NCBI RefSeq assembly: GCF_014077625.1
Contig: NZ_JACFXU010000013.1
Location: 124,001-188,000, forward strand
DNA: 64,000 bases
Source: Sediminihaliea albiluteola
GTDB lineage: Bacteria > Pseudomonadota > Gammaproteobacteria > Pseudomonadales > Halieaceae
Direction: 5' to 3'
Shown here: in pieces, positions 42,339 through 50,478 of the stretch
Layout: the number at the start of each line of letters is the position of its first letter
How positions within the stretch are numbered: the first letter of the stretch is position 1
Translations under genes and position numbers: made by a program
The notes under the pieces: generated by a model
What the model was told of the DNA's origin: nothing
The model's input: the letters and a program-made list of their open reading frames with translations, nothing else
Databases searched by the model: none

Positions 42339-42514
42339 CCGCGAGGCCCTAAAAAGAACCAGAGAATCAAGCCTAGTACCGGCAATAGCAGAATAGCGAC
42401 AATCCATACAACCTTCTTAATAGTTGTGGCGTTTGATTGAATAACGTTAATGATCGCCCAGATATCAGCGATCAGAATCAATAAGCCGAGTACACCTGAA
42501 ACTTGTATATTCAT
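42335..42514 (-). CDS. Short PLDc_N (cardiolipin synthase N-terminal-like) membrane protein
   Basis: 59 aa, ATG 42514 to TGA 42335. Two hydrophobic helices: GVLGLLILIADIWAIINVIQ and VVWIVAILLLPVLGLILWFF, followed by LGPRG. The helix 2 end with P-x-x-G-x-x-x-W-F-x-x-G-P/x-R matches the PLDc_N family, a stand-alone copy of the membrane part of phospholipase D-like proteins. Its stop overlaps the start of the SIMPL gene by the ATGA arrangement, suggesting a two-gene envelope operon. Confidence 0.8.
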   Translation of the reverse strand: MNIQVSGVLGLLILIADIWAIINVIQSNATTIKKVVWIVAILLLPVLGLILWFFLGPRG

Positions 42515-42736
42515 AAATATTTAGTCCTAGTCTGGCCTTAGTCATTAAGGCATGGTGGTGAATAATATTTACCACATGCCGTTCGTACTGTAATGCACGG
42601 CAACGTTAATCTCAGAGTGCATTAAATCCTTCGACAAGCACTTTCTACTATAGTTGCTGTTGTTATATCTACAAGTATTAGTTTGCACTCCAAGCCTGCT
42701 GTTAACTTTTAGCGAGTGACATGAGTGCTGGCAGGG

Positions 42737-43147
42737 TCACTCTACTTTCCCGCGTAGTAATTTGATTCTGCCGCGGTGAGTTTTACTGTCCATGCGCCGT
42801 TGCTTAGAGCCATAAGTGGGGCGGGTAGGGCGCCGCTTTACTGGAACATGGTCGGCTTCACGAATGATTGCTGCTAGCCGATCCAGGGCGTCCGCGCGGT
42901 TTTTTTCTTGAGTGCGGTGGCGCTGGGCCTTAATGATAACCACGCCTTCTTTGCTAATTCTCTGGTCAGTTTTTTGCAGTAAGCGGGATTTTAATTCTGC
43001 CGGTAGGGACGAGGCTGGGATGTCGAAACGAAGGTGAATAGCTGAGGCAACTTTATTCACGTTTTGGCCACCCGCTCCTTGAGCGCGGATTGCCGTGAGC
43101 TCGATCTCCTCGGCTTTTAGGCTGAGGCTGGGGGAAATGCGCAACAT
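42737..43147 (-). CDS. arfB: Alternative ribosome-rescue factor ArfB
   Basis: 136-aa peptidyl-tRNA hydrolase-type factor (YaeJ in E. coli, 140 aa). GGQ motif at 26-28 (QGAGGQNVNK) acts in peptidyl-tRNA hydrolysis; the basic C-terminal tail (VKRRPTRPTYGSKQRRMDSK, then HRGRIKLLRGK) inserts into the empty mRNA channel of stalled ribosomes. It lacks the stop-codon-reading domains of RF1/RF2. ATG 43147; a TTG codon directly precedes it. It lies 15 nt after the mgtE stop on the same strand, so co-transcription is likely. Confidence 0.93.
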   Translation of the reverse strand: MLRISPSLSLKAEEIELTAIRAQGAGGQNVNKVASAIHLRFDIPASSLPAELKSRLLQKTDQRISKEGVVIIKAQRHRTQEKNRADALDRLAAIIREADHVPVKRRPTRPTYGSKQRRMDSKTHRGRIKLLRGKVE

Positions 43148-43162
43148 CAATAATCGCTCCTG

Positions 43163-44383
43163 CTAAAGTACCATTGCGGTGGCTAGAAAGAGCATCAGAC
43201 CCATACCGAGAATATCCGTGAAGGTGGTCAGGAAAATACTGCTGGCCATGGCGGGGTCAGCGCCGAAGCGTCTCAAGGTCAATGGTACCAGCACCCCGAA
43301 AACACCGCTGCCCATACAGGCACCTACCATGGCAATTAAAATGCTTAGCCCCAGCATCAAAGGTTGGCCCGCATCAGTCATAGTGGCGTATACCCACATT
43401 GCTGCGGCGGCCACGAGTCCAACGAAAAAGCCGTTCATTGCGCCAAGTGTCAGTTCTTTGCGCAGTAGGCGCTTGACCGGAAACTCGGCCAGTTCACCCA
43501 GAGTCATACCTCGCAAGGTAATGGCCAGAGCTTGGCAGCCGGTATTGCCGCTTTGACCAGCCAATACCGGCAAAAATACTGCCAGTGCCACTATTTGGGC
43601 GATGGTATCCTCAAAAATACCGACCACCAAAGCGGCGCAAAAGGCGGTCAGCAAGTTCACTTGTAACCAGGGGTGGCGCATGCGAAAAGCTTGAAAAATT
43701 GATGTGCCGAGGCGCTCTTCTCGGTCGACACCGACCATGCTGCCGCTCTGTGCGCTCAGCTCCGTGGCCATGGATTCAAACAACTGCCAGCCATACACCA
43801 TGCCCAGTAGTTTATTGTCCTCATCGGTCACCGGGTATAAGCGATGACGGTGTTCAAGAGCGGCCCGTATAGCTTGCGAGAGAGGGCTGTCTGGGGACAG
43901 ACAGAAGGGCTCGCGGGTCATGATGTCGGCGAGGGTCTGCCCCGGCCGTCCCAGCAGTAGGTCGCGCATGGCCACCACGCCGAGTAGGTGCCGCTCGTCG
44001 TCCACCACATAAATATAGGTAATCCCATTCACTGGGTCAGTGTGTACTAAGCGATCCAAGGCGCCGGCTACTGTCGTATCTGGGCCCATGACGCCGAAAG
44101 GTTCAAGCAGCAGATCCGCTACCGAACCCTCGACTTGTTTAGATGCCTCAGCACTGTCCTCTTGCTGACTGACTTCCTGCTCGCTAGGACTGCCCGCTGG
44201 CAGTATGAATTCCATCAGGGCTGCTAGCTCGGAAGCCTTAGTTGCCGGCAACTGATCGAGAACCGCTTGGGCAATATGCTTGGGCTCTGCTCTGAGCCGA
44301 TTAGCTGCTTCGCCGCTGGGCAGCTGCTCTATGCTGTCACGCAGTTGCGCAACTTCGCTGTTTTCAGTCACTTTGCTCTCCAC
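43163..44383 (-). CDS. mgtE: MgtE-type magnesium transporter
   Basis: 406 aa. A short N-terminal helical domain (about 1-90, smaller than the usual MgtE N-domain), CBS pair (about 88-210: VVDDERHLLGVVAMRDLLLG and YPVTDEDNKLLGMVYG), linker helix, then five membrane helices with the pore signature VLAGQSGNTGCQALA and FGADPAMASSIFLTTFTDI. It conducts Mg2+ gated by cytoplasmic Mg2+. Start is GTG 44383; the nearby ATG at 44390 is out of frame. Head of a probable mgtE-arfB pair. Confidence 0.93.
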   Translation of the reverse strand: MESKVTENSEVAQLRDSIEQLPSGEAANRLRAEPKHIAQAVLDQLPATKASELAALMEFILPAGSPSEQEVSQQEDSAEASKQVEGSVADLLLEPFGVMGPDTTVAGALDRLVHTDPVNGITYIYVVDDERHLLGVVAMRDLLLGRPGQTLADIMTREPFCLSPDSPLSQAIRAALEHRHRLYPVTDEDNKLLGMVYGWQLFESMATELSAQSGSMVGVDREERLGTSIFQAFRMRHPWLQVNLLTAFCAALVVGIFEDTIAQIVALAVFLPVLAGQSGNTGCQALAITLRGMTLGELAEFPVKRLLRKELTLGAMNGFFVGLVAAAAMWVYATMTDAGQPLMLGLSILIAMVGACMGSGVFGVLVPLTLRRFGADPAMASSIFLTTFTDILGMGLMLFLATAMVL

Positions 44384-44432
44384 TGCGCATTTAACGAGAC
44401 TCTACAGCACATTGCCCGATCTTAATGCGATT

Positions 44433-45128
44433 TTAGTGATCAGCTAAGTCTAGCAGCAGCTGCAAGTAGGGAATGAGTTCAGTGCCAATATCCGTGGCCT
44501 CTTTGCTGCCGCCTTCTGCGCCATCCGCACCCAAACTGCGTAAGGTGAAGGGGCTTTTTACACCAGCCCATACTGGACCTTGATAGTCATAGGGCTGCTG
44601 CCAAGGATCTTTAGGGATGTTCTTGAGATAGCCGCCTTCAGGATAATTGCCTAGGCCAAGGCGTTCTTTGGGTTGCTCTGTTAGCGCTTTGAGACCTTGG
44701 TCGCTCGTTGGGTACGCGCTGTGGTCAGCATAGTATTGTTCTAGAGTGGTCGCTAGCGAGCTGAGGTCGCTGATCAGCTTTTCGATCTGTGCACTGTCGT
44801 GGGTGGCTAGGCTGATACCTAAGCGTTCCTCGATAACTTTGGCCGGTTCCTCTGAGCAGTAAATGGCGAGATCGCTAGAATTTGGCGAGCTGTTGAGCAC
44901 TCCTCCACGGTAGACATAGCGCTTGGTACCAGAGGATTCGCCCCATTTATCGCGCTGCTTGAACTGGCCGCATACTGCGCCGTGAGCAAAGCTTTGATCG
45001 GCAATGAATTCGATGTCGGCTGTGCCACTTAGGGATTCCAAAATCGCCTTGTGGGCGTCTTGGACTGGATCACTGCAGGCAGAGAGGAAAAGCAGTGAGG
45101 CCGAAACAATAGATAAACGCAGTAACAT
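44433..45128 (-). CDS. Lipoprotein with C-terminal GspG-like (type II secretion pseudopilin) domain
   Basis: 231 aa. Lipoprotein signal peptide with lipobox LSAC (Cys18), a middle part (about 25-100) of no known family, and a C-terminal region (about 120-215) like the globular end of major pseudopilin GspG: LEQYYADHSAYPTSDQGLKAL, GGYLKNIPKDPWQQPYDYQ and SLGADGAEGG. The pseudopilin N-terminal helix and prepilin-peptidase site are absent, so it cannot form a pilus in the ordinary way and no gsp operon is nearby. ATG 45128 has CCGGAG 7 nt upstream. Confidence 0.75.
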   Translation of the reverse strand: MLLRLSIVSASLLFLSACSDPVQDAHKAILESLSGTADIEFIADQSFAHGAVCGQFKQRDKWGESSGTKRYVYRGGVLNSSPNSSDLAIYCSEEPAKVIEERLGISLATHDSAQIEKLISDLSSLATTLEQYYADHSAYPTSDQGLKALTEQPKERLGLGNYPEGGYLKNIPKDPWQQPYDYQGPVWAGVKSPFTLRSLGADGAEGGSKEATDIGTELIPYLQLLLDLADH

Positions 45129-45192
45129 AAGTAACTCCGGAGCTGTCTTAGGGTAGTTGGAGATGGGGCACTATAAGCTGCTTTACAGGCTT

Positions 45193-45212
45193 GTCCTAGT
45201 CCTAGTCCTAGT
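45193..45212. repeat. Hexamer tandem repeat (GTCCTA)x3
   Basis: GTCCTAGTCCTAGTCCTAGT, three exact copies plus two bases, just after the DUF2721 stop codon. Probably a slippage product with no defined role. Confidence 0.6.
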
Positions 45213-45661
45213 TAGTCGGTGAATTCTCTGCCCACATGTAATAGCCTGGTGGCTAGGTGTACCTCTTTAATGAATAGCAGCAGTGCGAAGATCAGTAATA
45301 CTAGGGCGAGCATAAATAGCACAATAATCGGCTCAGCAAGACGCAAGTCCCAAAAATCACCGACAAACAGACTGACGACCACGGTACAGACCATCAGGCC
45401 GGATGCTGTACACATGCCGATTGCCCAGTTAATCAGTTTTACCCGCCGCCACAGTGTGCGTAACTCAATGCGTGTCATCGACAGGCGCGGCTCGTCTGCA
45501 ATGCCAGCACTCATTCGTCGTTCGACAATTCGGGCTCGGTCAATAATACGGCTCAACCGGCCTGACATGACATTGAGAAAGCCCGCAATACCGGTGAGTA
45601 AAAATACCGGGGCAACCGCCATTTGAATGACGCCGGCCAATGCTTCAATAGAACTATTCAT
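45212..45661 (-). CDS. DUF2721 family membrane protein
   Basis: 149 aa. Three membrane helices: one at about 9-30 (VIQMAVAPVFLLTGIAGFLN), one at about 75-98 (AIGMCTASGLMVCTVVVSLF) and one at about 108-130 (LFMLALVLLIFALLLF), with the family segment SGRLSRIIDRARIVERR between the first two. Function unknown. ATG 45661 with GAGAAT 7 nt upstream; the frame runs 46 codons further upstream without sense. Confidence 0.82.
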   Translation of the reverse strand: MNSSIEALAGVIQMAVAPVFLLTGIAGFLNVMSGRLSRIIDRARIVERRMSAGIADEPRLSMTRIELRTLWRRVKLINWAIGMCTASGLMVCTVVVSLFVGDFWDLRLAEPIIVLFMLALVLLIFALLLFIKEVHLATRLLHVGREFTD

Positions 45662-45992
45662 AATTATTCTCAAATGACATGCCAACTGAGCGCAGTAATC
45701 TGGCGTGAGGCTTCCGCAGTTGTAAGTTGTTGTTAGTTTAATTAAAGGGCAAATAAGCCATAGTGCTCGAAGTATAAGCTGCGTCTGCAATTCAACCAAG
45801 AGCTCAGCGGGCTACTTAGAATTTTCTGACTGCCGTAGATGAATACGAGCTCAAGGCCTAGAAAGGTGCCTGTAAACTGCTGACAGTTGCCGGAGACTTA
45901 GCTATTCTGTGGCTGGGATCGTTTTTGGCGGATTGCTCGATTTAAGTAGTGGCCGCCCTATACGAATCAATAACAACAAATGGAGATAGATC
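45662..45992. other. 331-bp divergent intergenic region
   Basis: Lies between DUF2721 and yegP genes. It must hold promoters for both; I see no clear -35/-10 pair, terminator, RNA or repeat. Confidence 0.5.
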
Positions 45993-46331
45993 ATGGCAGG
46001 AAAATTTGAGCTCAAGCAGGGTGATAGTGGTAAGTACAGCTTTAATCTTAAATCAGGTAATGGGCAGGTCATTTTGACCAGCCAGACCTACACCAGTAAG
46101 TCTGGTGCCCTGAATGGTATTGAATCAGTCCGGAAAAACAGTCAAGACGATGCACGCTTTGAGCGCAAAGTGGCTAAGGATGACTCGCCATTTTTTGTCC
46201 TAAATGCAAGCAATGGGCAAGTGATTGGTAAAAGCCAAATGTATAGTGGTGATGCCGCTATGGAAAATGGCATTGAGTCAGTAAAAAAGAACGCGCCTGA
46301 GGCTGCACTTGTCGATACCACGGCAGAGTAA
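45993..46331 (+). CDS. yegP: YegP family protein (two DUF1508 repeats)
   Basis: 112 aa with two DUF1508 repeats: FELKQGDSGKYSFNLKSGNG with GALNGIESVRKNS (first) and FFVLNASNGQVIGKSQMY with MENGIESVKKNA (second). Length and pattern match E. coli YegP (110 aa), a small beta-rich protein of unknown role. ATG 45993 with TGGAG 8 nt upstream. The retropepsin-like gene follows 36 nt later, so the four genes to 49542 may form one operon. Confidence 0.9.
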   Translation: MAGKFELKQGDSGKYSFNLKSGNGQVILTSQTYTSKSGALNGIESVRKNSQDDARFERKVAKDDSPFFVLNASNGQVIGKSQMYSGDAAMENGIESVKKNAPEAALVDTTAE

Positions 46332-46367
46332 GAAGTACAGCGGTAATTTGAAATAGAAGGGGTAAAA

Positions 46368-47018
46368 ATGGTCAAGCGGCGGGTGGCGCTGGTTGCGGTG
46401 TTTACTTTACTGGCGCTAGCCGGTTGTAGTGTTGTACCTGAGCTTGAGCCGGTCAGCGAGCAGGTGGCTCCACTGTGCCCACCGGTTCCGGTGCAGGAAT
46501 GTGCAGTCTGTGAAGCCAAAGCTTGTCCCGCCACGGTCGTGGTGGAGCGGGTTGTGGAAAAGCCGGTACCTGCAGCAGTGGCTTTGCCAACGACCGCGGG
46601 TGAGTTGAATTTGCCAATTATTGGTGCTGTTGAGTGGGCCACTGTAGAGCCCCCTGGGCTGCGCTTGGAGGCCCGTATTGATACCGGCACTGAGACCACT
46701 ACAATGCTTGTCGCTAATATCCGTCAGCTAGAAAAAGATGGTAAGCGCTACGTGCTGTTTGATCTCAGGGATCCTGAGAGCGGTGATAGTGTAGAAGTTG
46801 AAAGCGCTTTGCAGCGCAAAACAGTGCTCAAGCGAAGTACAGGGCCTAATCAGACTCGCTATGTGGTGAGCCTGTGGGTCTCAATAGGGGAGCATCGCTC
46901 TCTGATCGATGTAAGCCTGACTGAGCGCCACGATGACGACTACGCCCTAATAATCGGCCGGAACTTTCTCACAGATGTGGCTATCGTCGATGTCAGCCGG
47001 CGTCACCAATTAAATTAG
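46368..47018 (+). CDS. Retropepsin-like aspartic protease lipoprotein (RimB/DUF785-like)
   Basis: 216 aa. Lipobox LAGC (Cys20) suggests attachment to a membrane on the periplasmic side; a Cys-rich linker (CPPVPVQECAVCEAKACPA) follows. The C-terminal protease-like domain (about 75-216) has the catalytic-type motif ARIDTGTETTTM (D-T-G) and the retropepsin tail IIGRNFLTDVAIVDVSR; databases label this family an ATP-dependent zinc protease, but the motif is of an aspartic protease. It directly precedes an inactive-transglutaminase/7TM protein and a RimK-like ATP-grasp ligase, an association known from comparative genomics of amidoligases. Confidence 0.87.
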   Translation: MVKRRVALVAVFTLLALAGCSVVPELEPVSEQVAPLCPPVPVQECAVCEAKACPATVVVERVVEKPVPAAVALPTTAGELNLPIIGAVEWATVEPPGLRLEARIDTGTETTTMLVANIRQLEKDGKRYVLFDLRDPESGDSVEVESALQRKTVLKRSTGPNQTRYVVSLWVSIGEHRSLIDVSLTERHDDDYALIIGRNFLTDVAIVDVSRRHQLN

Positions 47019-47029
47019 AGCCTTAAGCT

Positions 47030-48556
47030 ATGATGCACCCTCGCGTTCAGATCGGCCTAGTGGCAACGCTGTTAATTGCCTTTGGTATAGGCTTGACTCT
47101 ATACAAGGCCACTCGCTTAGGCCTGCCACTGTTGCCCGGTGAATCCCGAGAAGTGTGGACGATTGAGTCCAAAATTAGCTTTAAGCCCTCCTCAGGCCCC
47201 GTGGATATTGAACTCAAGTTACCCCAATCACTGGGTGGCTGGGTCACGCTGGAAGAACATTTTGCTTCTTCAGGCTTTGGCTTTTCGGTGGAGGATGTCG
47301 GTAGCGGTCGCTCCGCAGCGCGCTGGACGCGCCAGTCACTGGATCATCCCACAACTTTGTACTACAAAATTCAGGCTTATAGGGCTAACGAAGATGCATT
47401 GCCAGAGTATCCTACCCGCGTCGATAGCCCGCCGCGATTAAAAGCCGATCAGCTTGCTGCAATGGAGCGATTAGTAGAAGTGCTAAAGGAGCGCTCCACT
47501 GGGCCTGAAAGCTTAGTAAAGCTGATGATTCAGCAGCTCAATCGCGATGATCCAGATCCAGACGCTGAGTTTCTGATGGGTAGCTATAGTGGCACCCGTG
47601 ACTCACTCATGTTGGATGTGATGTCTTTTGCTGAGATCCCAGCGCACTTAGTGCGCGGCGTGCAGCTGCAGGACGGTCGCCGCAGGCAGCAGTTGAGCTC
47701 ATTGCTGGAGATCTACGATGGTGATCGCTGGCTGGTGTTCAATCCGGATACTGGCAGCATGGGCCTACCGGACGATTTTTATGTTTGGCAGCGCGGCCCC
47801 GGTGCGGTATTGCGTGTGGTTGGGGCGCGGGATTCACGTTTAGAGTTCGCTTTGGTGAACAACCGTTTGCCAGCTAAGACCGTGGTGTCGATGGAGCAGC
47901 AAAGCGAGAACTTTGCCCTTTTAGACTTTTCTATCTATGCACTACCGGTGGAGCAGCAGGGCATTTTTAAAGGCTTGCTATTGATACCGGTCGCCGCTTT
48001 CGTGGTGGTCGTGTTGCGCTTGCTGGTGGGCATTAAAACCTCCGGTACCTTTATGCCGGTACTAATCGCACTAGCATTCTTACAGACCACACTGTGGGTC
48101 GGTTTGGCTATTTTCCTAGTGATCGTGAGCGTGGGTTTGTGGATTCGCTCCTGGCTATCGCACCTTAACTTATTGTTAGTGGCTAGAGTATCTGCGGTTG
48201 TCATCGTAGTGATTTTGTTAATGGCGGCCATGGCGGTGCTTAGCTACAGGTTGGGGCTGGATCAGGCTCTGACGGTTACTTTCTTCCCCATCATCATTTT
48301 GGCTTGGACGGTGGAGCGCATGTCCATCCTGTGGGAGGAAGAGGGCGGCCGCGAGGTCTTGATGCAAGGTGGTGGCAGTTTGATAGTGGCAGTGCTGGCC
48401 TATCTGGTGATGTCGATAGGGGTGGTGGCGCATTTGACCTTCAACTTCCCAGAGCTTCTACTCAGTTTACTAGGGCTCGTCTTGCTGCTGGGTAAATACA
48501 CCGGCTATCGCCTCTCTGAACTGTATCGCTTTCGCGAGCTGGTGAACCAGAAGTGA
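47030..48556 (+). CDS. UUP1-family protein: inactive transglutaminase domain plus seven-helix membrane domain
   Basis: 508 aa. N-terminal helix (about 9-26), a periplasmic domain (about 40-300) of inactive transglutaminase type with no Cys-His-Asp triad evident, and seven membrane helices (about 312-490) starting GLLLIPVAAFVVVVLRLLVG. It matches the family described as uncharacterised conserved protein with inactive transglutaminase N-terminus. ATG 47030 lies 11 nt after the protease gene and the stop overlaps the ligase gene (GTGA), so the three are translated as a unit. It may hold a peptide substrate in the membrane (inference). Confidence 0.88.
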   Translation: MMHPRVQIGLVATLLIAFGIGLTLYKATRLGLPLLPGESREVWTIESKISFKPSSGPVDIELKLPQSLGGWVTLEEHFASSGFGFSVEDVGSGRSAARWTRQSLDHPTTLYYKIQAYRANEDALPEYPTRVDSPPRLKADQLAAMERLVEVLKERSTGPESLVKLMIQQLNRDDPDPDAEFLMGSYSGTRDSLMLDVMSFAEIPAHLVRGVQLQDGRRRQQLSSLLEIYDGDRWLVFNPDTGSMGLPDDFYVWQRGPGAVLRVVGARDSRLEFALVNNRLPAKTVVSMEQQSENFALLDFSIYALPVEQQGIFKGLLLIPVAAFVVVVLRLLVGIKTSGTFMPVLIALAFLQTTLWVGLAIFLVIVSVGLWIRSWLSHLNLLLVARVSAVVIVVILLMAAMAVLSYRLGLDQALTVTFFPIIILAWTVERMSILWEEEGGREVLMQGGGSLIVAVLAYLVMSIGVVAHLTFNFPELLLSLLGLVLLLGKYTGYRLSELYRFRELVNQK

Positions 48557-49542
48557 TTAAGCTGATTTCACCCCGCACCCTGCGCAAGTTGGGGATACTC
48601 GGCATGAACCGACGAAATGTCGGTTATATCGGCCGCTATAATCCTCGCAAAAATTTCCGCTTGGTCGACAACAAACTGTTCACAAAGACTGCTGCACTAG
48701 ATCTCGGTATCCCCACGCCTGAGCTCTATGGCGTGATTGACCATCAGTTCCAGGTCAAGCGCATGGTGGCAGAGTTACTGGATCGAGAGAGCTTTGTGAT
48801 GAAGCCGGTGCAGGGCAGCGGTGGCAAAGGCATTTTGGTAATTGTCGGGCGTCAGGGAAATGATTTCTTAAAGCCCTCGGGAGCTGTGGTAGGTATCGAT
48901 GGCTTGCAGCGTCACGCCTCTAATATTTTGGCTGGCTTGCACAGCCTCGGGGGCCGCAATGACCAGGCCATGATCGAGGCACTGCTTGATTTTGATCCGA
49001 TGATGGCGCAGTACAGTCACGAAGGTGTGCCGGATATTCGAGTGATTGTGTTTCGTGGGGTACCAGTAATGGCCATGATCCGCTGTGCCACGCATGCTTC
49101 AGACGGCAAGGCGAACCTTCATCAAGGCGCCGTAGGGGTGGGCATCGATATTGGCTCTGGTGCTAGTGTGGCAGCGGTTCAGAACGGTAAGCTGGTGACT
49201 AGGCATCCAGATACTGGCGCCAGCTTTGAAAAGCTGAAATTACCGCATTGGCAGAAAATTCTAGAGCTGGCATCCGGCTGCGCAGACATGTGTGGCTTGG
49301 GTTATCTGGGCGCCGACATCGTCCTTGATCGGCAACATGGCCCGATGTTATTGGAGTTAAATGCTCGGCCGGGGCTGTCGATTCAGGTGGCTAATCAAGA
49401 AGGTTTGATCAAGCGCTTGCAGATAGCTAATGAAATCGCTGATCAAGCCGCCGATGCTGCCGAGCGCATCTCTATGGCCCGGCACGAATTCAACGTAGCT
49501 AATATGGTGCCACTCGCTGAGCAGGCGGCCGCGCTGAGCTAA
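48553..49542 (+). CDS. RimK-like ATP-grasp alpha-L-glutamate ligase-like protein
   Basis: 329 aa ATP-grasp enzyme. The nucleotide-binding stretch SFVMKPVQGSGGKGILVI and metal-binding end GADIVLDRQHGPMLLELNARPG are intact, with the substrate-loop region NKLFTKTAALDLGIPTP at the N-terminus. It resembles the RimK-related glutamate-ligase group rather than RimK itself. It should form an amide bond between an amino acid and a peptide or protein. GTG 48553 overlaps the previous stop. Last gene of the unit; no terminator is visible before the convergent SDR gene. Confidence 0.9.
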   Translation: MIKLISPRTLRKLGILGMNRRNVGYIGRYNPRKNFRLVDNKLFTKTAALDLGIPTPELYGVIDHQFQVKRMVAELLDRESFVMKPVQGSGGKGILVIVGRQGNDFLKPSGAVVGIDGLQRHASNILAGLHSLGGRNDQAMIEALLDFDPMMAQYSHEGVPDIRVIVFRGVPVMAMIRCATHASDGKANLHQGAVGVGIDIGSGASVAAVQNGKLVTRHPDTGASFEKLKLPHWQKILELASGCADMCGLGYLGADIVLDRQHGPMLLELNARPGLSIQVANQEGLIKRLQIANEIADQAADAAERISMARHEFNVANMVPLAEQAAALS

Positions 49543-49563
49543 AGATCGAGCCAACTGCTTTGC

Positions 49564-50340
49564 TTACGCGCGCTGGGAAGATAGGTTGCCGCCATCGACA
49601 ACTAGTTCCGCCGCAGTGATATAACTGGCCTCGTCTGACATCAAGAAACGCACCGCCTTGGCCACTTCACGGGCTTCGCCCAGCCGACCTAGCAATATAT
49701 GTCGTTCAAAAGCTTCTTTTTGACCCGGCGAGTGCTCTAGGCCCTGCAGCAGCATAGGCGTGGCGATTTGCCCTGGTGATACACTGTTAATGCGGATGCC
49801 CTTGAGAGCTAAGTCATCCGCTAGAGCTCGATTCAGCGCCAGCATGCCGCCTTTAGAGGCGCTATAGCTCGGGTTCATGGCGTTGCCAAGTGTGGCGTTG
49901 ATTGAGGCAATACCTACCACTGCAGCGCCGGGGCTACGTTCCAGGTCGGCTAGAATAGCCTGCAAAATAAACACTTCCGCGCGTAGGTTAATATCCAGCA
50001 CTCTCTGCCAAGTTTCCGCTGTCAACTGCTCTAAGTTGGCGACGCCGCTGACTCCGGCACTGTGTACAAAACCGCCAATAGTGCCAAGTGCCTGGCGACT
50101 GGCCGCAACGCCCTGTTCAATGGCCTGCAAGTCGGCCACATCCACCGCCAGACCAATAGATTTGATGCCGTGATCAGCGCTGAGCTGAGCTGCGAACTTT
50201 TCGGCTTGTAGTTGATCTAAGTCCCACAAGGCTAGCGGCCGACCGACTTCAGCAAGTACTTCGGCACAGGCTCGGCCAATGCCGGAGCAGGCGCCAGTAA
50301 TAATCACTGGGCTTTGAGGGCTATAGGGCAGTGTTGTCAC
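49564..50340 (-). CDS. SDR-family oxidoreductase
   Basis: 258-aa short-chain dehydrogenase. Nucleotide motif TGACSGIGRACAE (15-27), NAD(P) specificity region WDLDQ with Asp after beta-2 suggesting NAD, NAG-equivalent HSAGVSG, catalytic Ser (GIASINAT), and Y-x3-K in YSASKGGMLALNRALADD. The C-terminal end AELVVDGGN is classical. GTG 50340 has GAGAGA upstream. The substrate is unknown. Convergent with the ATP-grasp ligase gene, gap 21 nt. Confidence 0.9.
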   Translation of the reverse strand: MTTLPYSPQSPVIITGACSGIGRACAEVLAEVGRPLALWDLDQLQAEKFAAQLSADHGIKSIGLAVDVADLQAIEQGVAASRQALGTIGGFVHSAGVSGVANLEQLTAETWQRVLDINLRAEVFILQAILADLERSPGAAVVGIASINATLGNAMNPSYSASKGGMLALNRALADDLALKGIRINSVSPGQIATPMLLQGLEHSPGQKEAFERHILLGRLGEAREVAKAVRFLMSDEASYITAAELVVDGGNLSSQRA

Positions 50341-50478
50341 GTCTATCTCTCAGAGTTATGGCTTGTTGGCATAAATTAACACAGACTGTAGCAATGTGGA
50401 CTAAAGCTGAACTTGCTTAGCCACTGAGCTATAGTGTGCTCGCCTCAAAATTGAGGCAATGGGAGAATACAGCGATAT

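Noticed and set aside
42067-42396. Plus-strand frame of 109 codons across the SIMPL and PLDc_N genes
   Set aside because: It is antisense to two overlapping genes that have clear signal peptide and membrane features.
43179-43556. Plus-strand frame of 125 codons opposite mgtE
   Set aside because: Antisense to the conserved pore region of mgtE; composition typical of a reverse-frame shadow.
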